NCBI GenBank assembly: GCA_902799185.1
Contig: CADBZO010000007.1
Span: 1-48,410 of the forward strand
Reading direction: 5' to 3'
DNA: 48,410 nucleotides
DNA from: an uncultured Bacteroidales bacterium
Lineage (GTDB): Bacteria > Bacteroidota > Bacteroidia > Bacteroidales > Paludibacteraceae
Below the pieces are notes generated by a model that had not been told where the DNA came from, searched no databases, and saw only the letters and a list, made by a program, of their open reading frames with translations. Numbering within the stretch: position 1 is the first letter of the stretch; each line of letters begins with the position of its first letter. Positions 15,054 through 23,896 of this stretch are shown piece by piece. The translations under genes were made by a program, and so were the position numbers.

Positions 15054-15668
15054 ATGACAGAAAACTCAATAATAAATAGGATGACACTATACGATATATT
15101 TACACTTATAGTACCAAGTGCATTGGTATTTTGGGTGTATGACTATCCCCAAGCAAAATGTTTCGATAATTGGATTGGGTACATAGCGTTCTTCGGCATT
15201 ATTTTGATGGTGGGGCTTGTTTTGAAAACTATCGGCACGTGGTGGAGCAGTTTGTGGTGGAGGAATAACACCGATATTATTTATGAAGAAGACGAGAAGC
15301 GTTTCAAAGAAAGTAACAAATTCCCATTTTGTGCAATTATGCATGCATTGGTATGTGATCCCATCAAATACATCACAAGCCCAATAGTTTTATTGACTTA
15401 CAATCGGGATGATGCCAAACTTAAAGAATATTACAAACAATACAATAAAGCATATGAAAATAGTTACTATTGTAAGCGTATAGAGATATTAGAGAGCCAT
15501 GTGGCATTTCTGCAAACATGGATTTGGGCATTGGTAGCGATTATGTTCCAAAGTAAAACCTATTTTTGGTGCATTTTAGGGATTATTTATATATGCCTTG
15601 TAACGATGCTCGCAATACAAAGAAAAATTTATAATATGGTTTTGGAATACAATGATGAAACAAAGTAA
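15054..15668 (+). CDS. Unknown membrane protein, AT-rich operon gene 1
   Basis: 204 aa; no family recognised. Likely four membrane segments: about residues 13-30, 41-62 and two near the C-terminus (about 150-170 and 172-192). Between them is a charged loop with a hydrophobic patch. There is no signal peptide. It overlaps the next gene by 17 bp, so the two are probably made together. Codons here are much more A/T-rich than in the amylase or rpo genes, which suggests acquisition by transfer. Possible roles such as phage defence or membrane signalling are guesses from context (next to TA modules), not from motifs. Confidence 0.65.
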   Translation: MTENSIINRMTLYDIFTLIVPSALVFWVYDYPQAKCFDNWIGYIAFFGIILMVGLVLKTIGTWWSSLWWRNNTDIIYEEDEKRFKESNKFPFCAIMHALVCDPIKYITSPIVLLTYNRDDAKLKEYYKQYNKAYENSYYCKRIEILESHVAFLQTWIWALVAIMFQSKTYFWCILGIIYICLVTMLAIQRKIYNMVLEYNDETK

Positions 15669-16314
15669 TAGCGAAGCCAAATGTGCTATCGCGTTATGCG
15701 TGGTAGTATGCATTAGCCTAATATTTTGGTGTTGTGGTTATTTTTATAATCACCTTTCCCAATTGGCACCTCAGAATGAGGCGTTGGGTAATTGGTATAA
15801 TTTTTCATCGCCCATTATAGCTATTGCTAATGTATTAGCTTTTATCGGTTTGACAATTGCTATTTATATAGGTGAGCGCGATCAGCAAAAGACACATGAA
15901 AAAATAAATATTCAAAATACTATACTATCCAAACTTCAACATGTTGAGGAAGAGTTGGCAGCAAAGGAACTATCGTTACGAACAGGCTCTGTTAAAGTAA
16001 TGCATTTGTATACTATTTATATCGTGCTATATCGGTATGAAAACTACTTCAAAAATCTTCCTTCTTTGTCTATTTTAAAGAAAAGAAAAGAAGAAAAAGA
16101 AAATGCGGAAAAGATAGTTCAGCAAGTAAAAGAAGGAAAAGAAATGTTTTTAAGTAAATACCAAAATTTTAAGCAAAATGAGAGATATTTCATTGATAGT
16201 AGCGAATGTAAGGATTTGGCGAATAAATTAAATCTGATTATTGCCTACTTGGAGGAATATGAAATGTCTATTTTGCAAGACATATCTATCACTATATTGG
16301 AAAATCCTAAATAA
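15652..16314 (+). CDS. Unknown two-TM coiled-coil protein, AT-rich operon gene 2
   Basis: 220 aa (ATG 15652 or 15655). Two membrane segments: about residues 10-31 and 52-73 (SPIIAIANVLAFIGLTIAIY). A helical, Lys/Glu-rich, coiled-coil-prone region follows (about 76-190), probably cytoplasmic. The layout of TM, short loop, TM and long helical tail resembles putative abortive-infection proteins of the AbiC-like type, but I see no diagnostic motif and the resemblance is only architectural. It overlaps gene 1 by 17 bp; gene 3 follows after 10 bp. Confidence 0.6.
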   Translation: MMKQSNSEAKCAIALCVVVCISLIFWCCGYFYNHLSQLAPQNEALGNWYNFSSPIIAIANVLAFIGLTIAIYIGERDQQKTHEKINIQNTILSKLQHVEEELAAKELSLRTGSVKVMHLYTIYIVLYRYENYFKNLPSLSILKKRKEEKENAEKIVQQVKEGKEMFLSKYQNFKQNERYFIDSSECKDLANKLNLIIAYLEEYEMSILQDISITILENPK

Positions 16315-16324
16315 TTAAAATCAT

Positions 16325-16609
16325 ATGGCAAATAAAATTTTATATCTTTCTAATAGACGAACTGCCAGCGCAATTTTTGTTGGTAATTTCATCCGAGGTG
16401 GTATTGGTATCAACGAAAGAGCGTGGGTACGTGAGTACGCTCAACCGGGAGTGATTATTGAATTGCGTGATGGAAAAACACGAAGAATGTTGTTTTCCGG
16501 CAACTATGCTCAGGTGTGCCAATACTTAAAGCTTTTGAATGAAAGCCAACGCCAAATCAATAGTGCTATACCAAAATTTTTGGATCCAGAACCGCCTGTG
16601 GGGTATTGA
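16325..16609 (+). CDS. Unknown small protein, AT-rich operon gene 3
   Basis: 94 aa, soluble, no membrane segment; family not recognised. Notable stretches are LSNRRTASAIFVGNFIRGG and a Pro-rich C-terminus (FLDPEPPVGY). It starts 10 bp after gene 2 and shares its A/T-rich composition, so it is probably in the same transcript. Confidence 0.55.
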   Translation: MANKILYLSNRRTASAIFVGNFIRGGIGINERAWVREYAQPGVIIELRDGKTRRMLFSGNYAQVCQYLKLLNESQRQINSAIPKFLDPEPPVGY

Positions 16610-16628
16610 TTTTAAAGGACAATATATT

Positions 16629-16799
16629 ATGATGTTAATAATTAAAAGGTGGATTGCACGCTGGAATGCATGGCGTCATCCCAAAAATATGAAAGAAATA
16701 GAAACAAGTCTACATGAGAAAACAAATGAAATGCTGGTAAAAAACGCAAAGCTGCTCGAAGAATATAATCGTCGTAGAGATGAGCGAACAGAAAAATAA
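16629..16799 (+). CDS. Unknown 56-aa basic protein, AT-rich operon gene 4
   Basis: Start at ATG 16629 (or 16632). The longer in-frame version from 16539 would overlap gene 3 by 71 bp and seems less likely. The peptide begins with an amphipathic, Trp/Arg-rich segment (MLIIKRWIARWNAWRHPKN) and ends in a charged helix (EEYNRRRDERTEK). Membrane-surface association is possible. No family recognised. Confidence 0.45.
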   Translation: MMLIIKRWIARWNAWRHPKNMKEIETSLHEKTNEMLVKNAKLLEEYNRRRDERTEK

Positions 16800-16823
16800 T
16801 AACATAAAAACACATAATACATT

Positions 16824-19800
16824 ATGAAAAACTTACTTAATCTTAAAGGACTGTGTCGGAGCAGTCAATTAGCACTCAATTCCGACGGTCGAACGACGGT
16901 CGAACGACGGTCGAACGACGGTCATGTACGACGTCACTTACCTGTCGGACTGACAAAACTCCTTTCTCTTTTCCTCCTCCTCACCCTCGGAGTGGGACAG
17001 ATGTGGGCGTGGGATTTGAAGAACTTCAACAATCCTTACATTTATTTCCTTAACTCCCAAGGATGGAATAAGGCTGCCGTTATCTATGGACGAGGTCACA
17101 ACGATGGTAGCTATACAAAAGTAGCTAATATGGGTTTAGTTACAAACACAAACTTGTATTATGTATACATCAATGATTATTGGGGAGATAAAGGCTTTAA
17201 CCAAATAGCCGTAATGGAGGCAGAGAAATCGGGAAGTTCTTGGGGAGATGCTGGGCAGAGAATTGAAGATCGATGGAAAGATGTCACAAACAAAACTGGC
17301 ATAAAGTGGGACATGGACATGAGTGATGACTATAGTACTTATTATATCACATCCACTGGCTCGGATAATATTGATATGACATGCAAATCCACCTCTGCAA
17401 CCGGTTGGACTAGTATTCCCAAATGCACTACCACTCTTCAAGTGCAGACACGAAATAGTACCGGAACATACACAACAATTGCATCCAGTGCTCCTGCAAC
17501 ACTAACAATCGGTGGTACGTACCTGAGCGGTAATGGGTCATCTACTACTGCGTATGACGCGAACAATTGGCCAATAGCTTCAACTTTTAATTCAGTTATC
17601 TCCGGCTTGGCAAAGGTTAAATATGCCAGCATGGACAGCAAATATCAATTCGATGGATGGTATGTATCAGGTTCTCAGGTAGAGACAGGAACAGAATATA
17701 CTTTCAACCAAACATCCAACACGACAGTAGTGGCTAAATTTACCCGTGTCAAATATACTGTAACTTTTGACCAACAATCCGGTTCCGGCGGATCCTATAG
17801 TGTAACTGCCACTTACAATTCTGCTATGCCATCTGCAACAATGCCAACTCGTTCAGGTTATACGTTTGCGGGTTATTATACTGGGACATCTGGTAGTGGT
17901 ACTAAGTATTACAATGCAGACGGCACGAGCGCTAAGCCATGTGATTTAACAGGAGACATAAAACTCTACGCAAAATGGACGCAAACTGTTACTTTAGATG
18001 CCAACACGTCGCATGGCGGTAGCGGAAGTGATGGTAGTGCTACTGCCACATGGAACGGAACTGCTTTGAGTGGTATTTCTCACCCGAGCGGGGCGACAGG
18101 ATACACGCGTACGGGTTATTTTACAGAAGCTACCGGTGGAACGAAAGTGCTGAATGCTAATGGTACATATGCAGGTTCTGACATTTCCGGCTATATAACA
18201 AGCTATAAATGGAGCAGAACAAGCTCTACAACCCTTTACGCACAATGGGACAATCATTATACCGTGACTCTTGATAATCAAAGTGCAAATTCAGTAGGAA
18301 CGGAAGCAGTGACCGCCACTTACGGTTCTGCAATGCCGGCTATTACTGTGCCCAAGAAAACCGGATATATCTTCGGCGGTTATTATACCGGAACAAACGG
18401 AGGGGGCACGCAGTACTACAATGCGGATGGTACAAGTGCGCGCACTTGGAATATTGACTCTAATACCACCCTTTATGCCAAGTGGACAGGTATTACCTAT
18501 CATGTAGAGTTCAACGCAAATGGCGGAACCGGTAGTATGGAAAAGCAAAATTTGGTTTATGGAACTTCAACAGCTTTGACCACCAATACTTTCACCCGCA
18601 GCGGATACTATTTCTTGGGTTGGAATACGACTGCCGACGGTTCAGGTACTGCTTTACACAATGGCAGATCTGTAACCACCATGACCAGCCGTGCCGGGCA
18701 AACGATTACGCTCTACGCCCAATGGGCACAACTGCACACATTATATTTTGTTCAAGCAGGCTGCAACTGGAACCCTCCTTACGCATATGCTACAATTACT
18801 TATGATGGGCAGACATATTATCCTTTAGAAACAGGTAATGGAACCGCCATGACCAGTGTGGCAGGAGGCATTACCTTAACGAATGTGTCGTACAATGATA
18901 GTCATTCTTTCGGCTTATTCAAAATAGATGATGTACCGGAAGGTTCCCAAATTAATTTCAATAACAATAGCGGTTCTTGGAGATTTGGCTCAGTACAGTC
19001 ATGGAGTGCAGACAAGCCTTATCTGGTATATGGTAATAGCACATGGTATGCATTGGATGAAGGATCCACCAATACCATTTCTGCGGTGACCACAATGTCT
19101 GTCAAAATGGGTTCAAACTTCTATCCGATTGATAAACATGGAGAAGAACAATATGCTATAGCAGAATTCCCCGGCAGTAGCACATGGCACGGTTTTATCT
19201 TCCATAACTGGCTTTCCCAGAGTAATTCCGGATGTTCAGCTACAGGAGAAGGATCGAATATTCCAATATCCAATGGTGAAAGCAACGTATGGACATTAGA
19301 TAACTCAAATGAAGTACATTTCCAAACTACAGTTAAAGGAGAGTATAAATTTGCACTGAAAGGTTATAGCGGAAATGCTCCTCAGGTGAAAATATACTAC
19401 CCGGTAGCAGTAAATCTCGCTTTAGACAAAATTGAAGCTAAGGCAGGAAGTTCTACAACCGTCACTTTGACAGCCAGCCCACAACAATCCTATTTGATTA
19501 CTTCTCCGACTTACTACTATCAGATGAGTACGGATGGCGGAACTAATTGGACTACGATTGCAACTTCCGGTGAGAGAACTTATGCACATACCTTTGCTGC
19601 TACTACTTGCAAGTTCCGTGTTATCTTGCAAAATGACGAAGGGCTGAAGAGCAGTTCCGATGCACAGGATTTCACCGCTTATTCCACCAAGTCGTTCTAT
19701 GTCTATAACCCGTATACCTCAAGCGGTTGGAGTACATTGCACCTCTATACGTATGATAGCAATGATGGCGATAGGCTTTATAATGGTTCATGGCCGGGGC

Positions 19801-22433
19801 AGGCAAGCGGCAGTTGTGAGCATGGAAATGCCATTGTAGCCAAAGGTGGCAACTGGTATTATATCACCATAGATGAGCGCGCTAACTATTTTATGTTAGT
19901 GGGAGATGAAACCTATAGTGATCACCAGACTATGGCTTGCTCCGTAGGTAATTATATCGCGGATGCAAAGTATATGATTTTCACGGAGAATAATGCTAAT
20001 TACGTGCGTGAATACCAAGCCAAAGGCGCTTCCGACCTCCGTCTGAAATATACTGATGGTTCCGGAAAAGAGTTGTATTCCGATATTTATAATACCACAT
20101 TGGATGGCACTTCGGTGATTGCATCTCTGTGGATGAACGCCAGTGCTTCTTCTCCGACCTTAGTAATACAGCGAGGTAACGGAACAAATTCTTGGACAGA
20201 TGCGGTTACTTATTCAAGCACAAGTTTTACAAACTTGATTCCTGAAGGTAAAGATAATCACGGCTATGTATTCCAGATGGATTTGCACCTCTCATCACCG
20301 GCAGTCAGCAATGTAACGGAATACACCGGACCGTTCTATGTCCGCACGAATGGTTTGGACGGAGGTTGGAATGACTACAAGAAAGCCGACCACCTGATGG
20401 TTAACAGCGAAGCTTCTCTAACAGCCGGCTCGCCTGCTTATAACTACTATCTCTGCAAGTGGACAACCAGCGGTACCAATGTCAAGTTCACGGTAGCCAA
20501 TGACTACAACAAAGAGTTGGTGGCATCTTTAGTAGGCGATGTGAATAGTACAGATCCTTTGTATAACACGGAGTATTTACCGGCCAATGCGAATGTGCGT
20601 TTTGCATGGAACAGCCAGACGAACACCCTCACCCGTGCATACCTGAGCGGTTCTACCAGTGCTTCTGACCGGTTCTTGGTACTGGAGGAGAAAACGAACG
20701 GAGAAGAAGCTTACGTTAACGGCAAGATTTACAACGAGAGTGGTGTTGCTCTGACCGGTGGCGGACAAGTGAGCGGACTGAACGAGCACGAACTGCTGTT
20801 TGCGGATAACGGAAACTGGGTGTACCAGTTGGTGATGCAAGCTAATCCGGGCGCAAAAGCGAATGTAACTGCTAAATTCAATAATAAAGAGCAGGATTTC
20901 ATGACTAACGTGGCGTTGATTGGCGGAACTGGAAGTACGAAATATACATATCGTATCACCTATGACTTCAAAACCAATGTTTTGACCAATGCATGGGTTC
21001 CGGATGCAACGATAAATACCAATATCGTTGACTTGAATTCTAATGTTATGCTAATCCGTAATGGTCAAGATGCCGCTGAGGAATTGAAATTTGGAGGCGA
21101 TTACTCTATCACCGGTGCCAAGAAACTGATTAGCGTCATGCAGTTTGACTACGACAACATGGTAGACAGAATGGGCTCTTGGAACTCGCAGGCATACCAA
21201 TATTGTATGTACTATATCTCCTTCCCGTTTGATGTAGAGGTTAGCGACATCTTCGGTATCGGAACATATGGAACCGACTGGAAACTGCAATACTATGACG
21301 GTGCAGAACGTGCATCCAAAGGTTTCTTCCGTGGCGATGGTACGACTACGTTCTGGAAGGATGTACCGGCTAACGGCAAGTTGGATAAGTATGTAGGCTA
21401 CAGCCTCTTGCTCAACCGCATTAAGTTCAATGACGGAACCAGCGATATTTGGGAGAACAAGGCTGCCGGCAGCTCCGTTTACCTCTATTTCCCATCATCC
21501 GCAGACGCAGGCACAATAAAAAGCGATACCTACGAACTTGTTGTGCCCGAACATGAATGTACGCTGCCTCAATCTTGGACAGACGAAAATGAAAGAACAC
21601 ATTACCACAGAATAACCGACAGCCACTGGAATATGATAGGCGTGCCTATTCTTGCCAATAGTACGGTTGATGATGGACTCGAATCTATCCTTGGTACGGA
21701 AGGTGAATTCCGTTATTTATACGCATGGAACTATGGCGATAATAGTTTGAGTGTGGCGGATGCGGAAGCATCATTTACGTTCCAAGCGATGAAAGCCTAT
21801 ATGGTGCAATATCATGGCAAAATCACTTTTACCGGTGCAGGTATCTATAAGGCTCCGGCTGCTTCGGTGGCTGCACGCAGAGCTCCTGAGACACGCAATC
21901 TCAATATTGAATTGCAAGTGCTCAACGCAGACGAACAGGAGATCAACCATACCTACGTCAAGATGCAAGAAGGTGCGGAAGCAGACTTCAAACTGAATGA
22001 GGATTTGTGCATGGTTACCAATAGTCGTGCTGTCAATATCTATACCTACGCCGGTAGTTACGACGTGGCAGCCAATGTGCTGCCGGTTGAGAATACAACC
22101 ATCCCTGTTGGCGTGTTAGTCAATAAGGCAGGCACATATTCTTTCACCATGCCGAGCAACTTCAGTGGCGAAGCGATATTGGTAGATACCTATGCGCAGA
22201 CACGCACCAACCTCGCTTTGGAGGATTATGAGGTCCAATTGGAGAAAGGAGCTTTCAACGACCGCTTCTATCTGGAGTTGGATATCCGCAAAGTACCGAC
22301 GGCGATAGACGGCGTGACGGACGGAAACGGCTCCCTCAAGGACGGCAAGGCGCATAAGTTCATCGAGAACGGCGTACTCTATATCGTCAAAGACGGCCAA
22401 GTCTTCGACGCCCGCGGAAACAAAGTAAAATAA
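16824..22433 (+). CDS. Giant secreted InlB-repeat protein 1
   Basis: 1869 aa, probably cell-surface or released. An unusually long N-region (about 41 aa, including DGRTTVERRSNDG encoded by an 11-bp repeat) precedes a signal core (LLSLFLLLTLGVGQMWA, cleavage about residue 62). After a ~240-aa N-terminal region come four InlB-type (Listeria-Bacteroides) beta repeats at about 310-390, 390-475, 478-555 and 557-637, recognisable by SGYTFAGYYTG and TLYAKW endings. A stretch near 955-1060 (FYVYNPYTSSGWSTLHLYTY ... SWPGQ) resembles a CBM26-like starch-binding module. The long C-terminal part is beta-rich and unassigned. The tail (FIENGVLYIVKDGQVFDARG) is of the family shared with the amylases. An adhesin or glycan-binding role is inferred. 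Confidence 0.82.
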   Translation: MKNLLNLKGLCRSSQLALNSDGRTTVERRSNDGHVRRHLPVGLTKLLSLFLLLTLGVGQMWAWDLKNFNNPYIYFLNSQGWNKAAVIYGRGHNDGSYTKVANMGLVTNTNLYYVYINDYWGDKGFNQIAVMEAEKSGSSWGDAGQRIEDRWKDVTNKTGIKWDMDMSDDYSTYYITSTGSDNIDMTCKSTSATGWTSIPKCTTTLQVQTRNSTGTYTTIASSAPATLTIGGTYLSGNGSSTTAYDANNWPIASTFNSVISGLAKVKYASMDSKYQFDGWYVSGSQVETGTEYTFNQTSNTTVVAKFTRVKYTVTFDQQSGSGGSYSVTATYNSAMPSATMPTRSGYTFAGYYTGTSGSGTKYYNADGTSAKPCDLTGDIKLYAKWTQTVTLDANTSHGGSGSDGSATATWNGTALSGISHPSGATGYTRTGYFTEATGGTKVLNANGTYAGSDISGYITSYKWSRTSSTTLYAQWDNHYTVTLDNQSANSVGTEAVTATYGSAMPAITVPKKTGYIFGGYYTGTNGGGTQYYNADGTSARTWNIDSNTTLYAKWTGITYHVEFNANGGTGSMEKQNLVYGTSTALTTNTFTRSGYYFLGWNTTADGSGTALHNGRSVTTMTSRAGQTITLYAQWAQLHTLYFVQAGCNWNPPYAYATITYDGQTYYPLETGNGTAMTSVAGGITLTNVSYNDSHSFGLFKIDDVPEGSQINFNNNSGSWRFGSVQSWSADKPYLVYGNSTWYALDEGSTNTISAVTTMSVKMGSNFYPIDKHGEEQYAIAEFPGSSTWHGFIFHNWLSQSNSGCSATGEGSNIPISNGESNVWTLDNSNEVHFQTTVKGEYKFALKGYSGNAPQVKIYYPVAVNLALDKIEAKAGSSTTVTLTASPQQSYLITSPTYYYQMSTDGGTNWTTIATSGERTYAHTFAATTCKFRVILQNDEGLKSSSDAQDFTAYSTKSFYVYNPYTSSGWSTLHLYTYDSNDGDRLYNGSWPGQASGSCEHGNAIVAKGGNWYYITIDERANYFMLVGDETYSDHQTMACSVGNYIADAKYMIFTENNANYVREYQAKGASDLRLKYTDGSGKELYSDIYNTTLDGTSVIASLWMNASASSPTLVIQRGNGTNSWTDAVTYSSTSFTNLIPEGKDNHGYVFQMDLHLSSPAVSNVTEYTGPFYVRTNGLDGGWNDYKKADHLMVNSEASLTAGSPAYNYYLCKWTTSGTNVKFTVANDYNKELVASLVGDVNSTDPLYNTEYLPANANVRFAWNSQTNTLTRAYLSGSTSASDRFLVLEEKTNGEEAYVNGKIYNESGVALTGGGQVSGLNEHELLFADNGNWVYQLVMQANPGAKANVTAKFNNKEQDFMTNVALIGGTGSTKYTYRITYDFKTNVLTNAWVPDATINTNIVDLNSNVMLIRNGQDAAEELKFGGDYSITGAKKLISVMQFDYDNMVDRMGSWNSQAYQYCMYYISFPFDVEVSDIFGIGTYGTDWKLQYYDGAERASKGFFRGDGTTTFWKDVPANGKLDKYVGYSLLLNRIKFNDGTSDIWENKAAGSSVYLYFPSSADAGTIKSDTYELVVPEHECTLPQSWTDENERTHYHRITDSHWNMIGVPILANSTVDDGLESILGTEGEFRYLYAWNYGDNSLSVADAEASFTFQAMKAYMVQYHGKITFTGAGIYKAPAASVAARRAPETRNLNIELQVLNADEQEINHTYVKMQEGAEADFKLNEDLCMVTNSRAVNIYTYAGSYDVAANVLPVENTTIPVGVLVNKAGTYSFTMPSNFSGEAILVDTYAQTRTNLALEDYEVQLEKGAFNDRFYLELDIRKVPTAIDGVTDGNGSLKDGKAHKFIENGVLYIVKDGQVFDARGNKVK
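16884..16923 (+). repeat. 11-bp GACGGTCGAAC array inside giant protein 1
   Basis: Three perfect 11-bp units plus a 7-bp partial, encoding DGRTTVERRSN-DG ahead of the signal peptide core. The same array, in the same frame and place, occurs at 40798-40837 in giant protein 2. Confidence 0.9.
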
Positions 22434-22494
22434 GTTCTAGTAAATCCAGAATATCAAGAATATCCAGAATATCCAGAATATCAAGAATATCCGG
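22431..22494 (+). repeat. Stop-anchored 9-bp array (AATATCCAG)
   Basis: Starts at the TAA stop of giant protein 1 (TAAGTTCTAG, TAAATCCAG) and continues with AATATCAAG / AATATCCAG units to AATATCCGG, about 20 bp before the next ATG. The period is 9 bp. Confidence 0.85.
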
Positions 22495-22513
22495 TAAGTA
22501 AACAATGACGATT

Positions 22514-22888
22514 ATGAAAAACAGAATAATGATGATATTGGTGGTAGGTGCGCTGACGGCGTGCCTGCTGCCCCTCGCCCTTAACGCACAGACAGCCCAA
22601 GAGTGGCAGTCCACCTCGACGATGCAGGGATCCGGCAGTGTCTATTCCTCGCAAGTAACAACGGTTGGTGCTGCGAGTGTAGGTAATATGGCTACCACCA
22701 CTTATTCGCCGTCCAGTGCTCCTTCTCGCCCGAGACGCGAGAGTGCTTATGACCCATTTGCGACAAACAAGGATGCCGGCGATGCGGATCCCAATTCCCC
22801 CATCGGTGATGCGGTATTGCCGTTGCTGCTGATGGCGGCAGGCTTCGGGCTCTATATTGCTCTGCGCAGACGGAAAGAGACAGCGTGA
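22514..22888 (+). CDS. Small exported protein with C-terminal membrane anchor
   Basis: 124 aa (ATG 22514; 22505 is also possible). Signal peptide about residues 1-26 (ends LALNAQ). The middle is Ser/Thr-rich and low in structure. The C-terminus has PNSPIGDAVLPLLLMAAGFG, more hydrophobic residues, then RRRK. A short P-x-G-D motif plus one TM helix plus an Arg cluster resembles tripartite sorting signals (sortase/exosortase style), but no cognate enzyme is in the window. Family not recognised. It follows giant protein 1 across a 9-bp repeat array. Confidence 0.65.
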   Translation: MKNRIMMILVVGALTACLLPLALNAQTAQEWQSTSTMQGSGSVYSSQVTTVGAASVGNMATTTYSPSSAPSRPRRESAYDPFATNKDAGDADPNSPIGDAVLPLLLMAAGFGLYIALRRRKETA

Positions 22889-22910
22889 CGGACTCACGCT
22901 AACGAAGAAG

Positions 22911-22968
22911 TAATCGTTCGAGTGAAACGAGAAAAGCAATAATCGTTCGAGTGATACGAGAAAAGAAA
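22911..22968 (+). repeat. 29-bp direct repeat, two copies
   Basis: Two adjacent 29-bp copies starting TAATCGTTCGAGTGA (22911-22939, 22940-22968) with four differences. Each contains CGTT...AACG or a near match able to form a small hairpin. Confidence 0.75.
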
Positions 22969-22988
22969 TAGCGTGAAAGCGCTATTTC
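22965..22988 (+). other. Hairpin GAAATAGCG / CGCTATTTC
   Basis: Perfect 9-bp stem (22965-22973, 22980-22988) with loop TGAAAG. It has no immediate T-run, but TTTTTT follows at 22999. It may be a weak terminator or an mRNA 3'-end stabiliser for the upstream gene. Confidence 0.5.
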
Positions 22989-23006
22989 CATAATGCATTT
23001 TTTGTG

Positions 23007-23043
23007 GAAAGCCTTCGCAGGGATGCGCGGGCTTTCGTTTTTT
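23007..23043 (+). terminator. Intrinsic terminator
   Basis: GAAAGCC (23007-23013) pairs with GGCTTTC (23030-23036), with an inner CGC / GCG stem, followed by GTTTTTT. It probably ends transcription from 16824-22888. Confidence 0.75.
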
Positions 23044-23478
23044 ACACTTATCCTTGACTCCGTATTGCCTCCGGTTTTAAAATTGTTATATAGAATATTA
23101 TGTGGATATTTCAAGTGAACGGATTTGATTTGACAATGTTTTTTATGTTTATTGCCTCGGGCGGTTGTAACTCCTTAAGGAGTGTAGATTTGGGTGATGG
23201 AATGACATGGGAGCTTGCTCATAATGGCACTCAAGCGCACAAAGCTACATCAGCCCAAAGGGCATACAAACGACAGAGGTGTAAATTTAGGTTTTTGTTC
23301 CAATCAATCTGTTTAATTTGTGTAATTTGTGAACGAGAATTGTCTTTAATTGTTGATAATTGTTGACTGAAAGAAAATAATCAGAGGAATAGCAAAATGG
23401 TTTTTTAGTTTTTTGTCTGATTTTAATAGGGCACTGGTGAGTAGATAATAGAAAATGCGCCTAAAATCGCCTCCTCTC
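23044..23478 (+). other. Intergenic stretch without a convincing gene
   Basis: About 435 bp. An 88-codon open frame at 23100-23366 looks non-coding: biased to Cys/Arg-rich sequence, no homologous look, no promoter. The right part is AT-rich with near-repeats of AATTGTTGATAATTGTTGA and an inverted AATCAGA / TCTGATT pair. It may be decayed gene sequence. Confidence 0.5.
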
Positions 23479-23509
23479 TTGCATATGTCAAAAAAAAGCA
23501 GTATCTTTG
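23479..23509 (+). promoter_or_regulatory. Promoter in front of the ATPase remnant
   Basis: TTG 23479-23481, a 20-bp spacer (CATATGTCAAAAAAAAGCAG), then TATCTTTG 23502-23509. It remains a consensus promoter although the gene after it has lost its 5' part, so it may now serve the recombinase gene. Confidence 0.78.
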
Positions 23510-23563
23510 CACCGGATTTAAATACGATGAAAAGTGTAGGATCACTGTTTTTATCGTGTATAG

Positions 23564-23896
23564 TCGATAAAATTCTATATTAATATAGAGAAAGTGATAG
23601 AAAATATCGTATTCCAGCAGTTGGTACACGACGGATACGAAGTGCAAGTGGGGCAATTACAGGCAGGAGAAGTCGATTTTGTCTGTACCAATAGTGCGAA
23701 GGAAAGAGTTTATATCCAAGTGGCATATCTATTAGCCGGCGAAGAGACTATTCAGCGGGAGTATGGAAGTCTGCGTGCCATAAAAGACAATAATCCTAAG
23801 TATATTATTTCAATGACGCCTTTAGTCAAACGAAATAATGACGAAGGCATTATTCATCTCGGGTTGCGGGAATTTCTTGTTCATGGGTTAGTATGA
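23564..23896 (+). pseudogene. C-terminal remnant of an AAA+ ATPase with DUF4143
   Basis: About 100 residues match only the end of DUF4143-type ATPases: VIENIVFQQLVHDGYEVQVG, then VDFVCTNSAKERVYIQVAYL and a final YIISMTPL. In the family this follows ~300 residues containing a Walker ATPase, all absent here. The frame is open back to a stop at 23561; a GTG at 23594 could start it. A 5' deletion has joined the remnant to a promoter. Its last codon overlaps the ATG of the recombinase (ATGA), so it may survive as a translated leader. Confidence 0.75.

Noticed and set aside
12584-16799. Integron or transposon carrying the TA cassettes
   Set aside because: No integron integrase, transposase or attC-like folded site; the Xer-type recombinase at 23893 is 7 kb away and looks like a chromosomal XerC/D. 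Only the repeat borders are reported.
23100-23366. 88-codon plus-strand frame in the gap before the ATPase remnant
   Set aside because: No promoter, odd composition, no recognisable motif, in a stretch that looks like decayed DNA.
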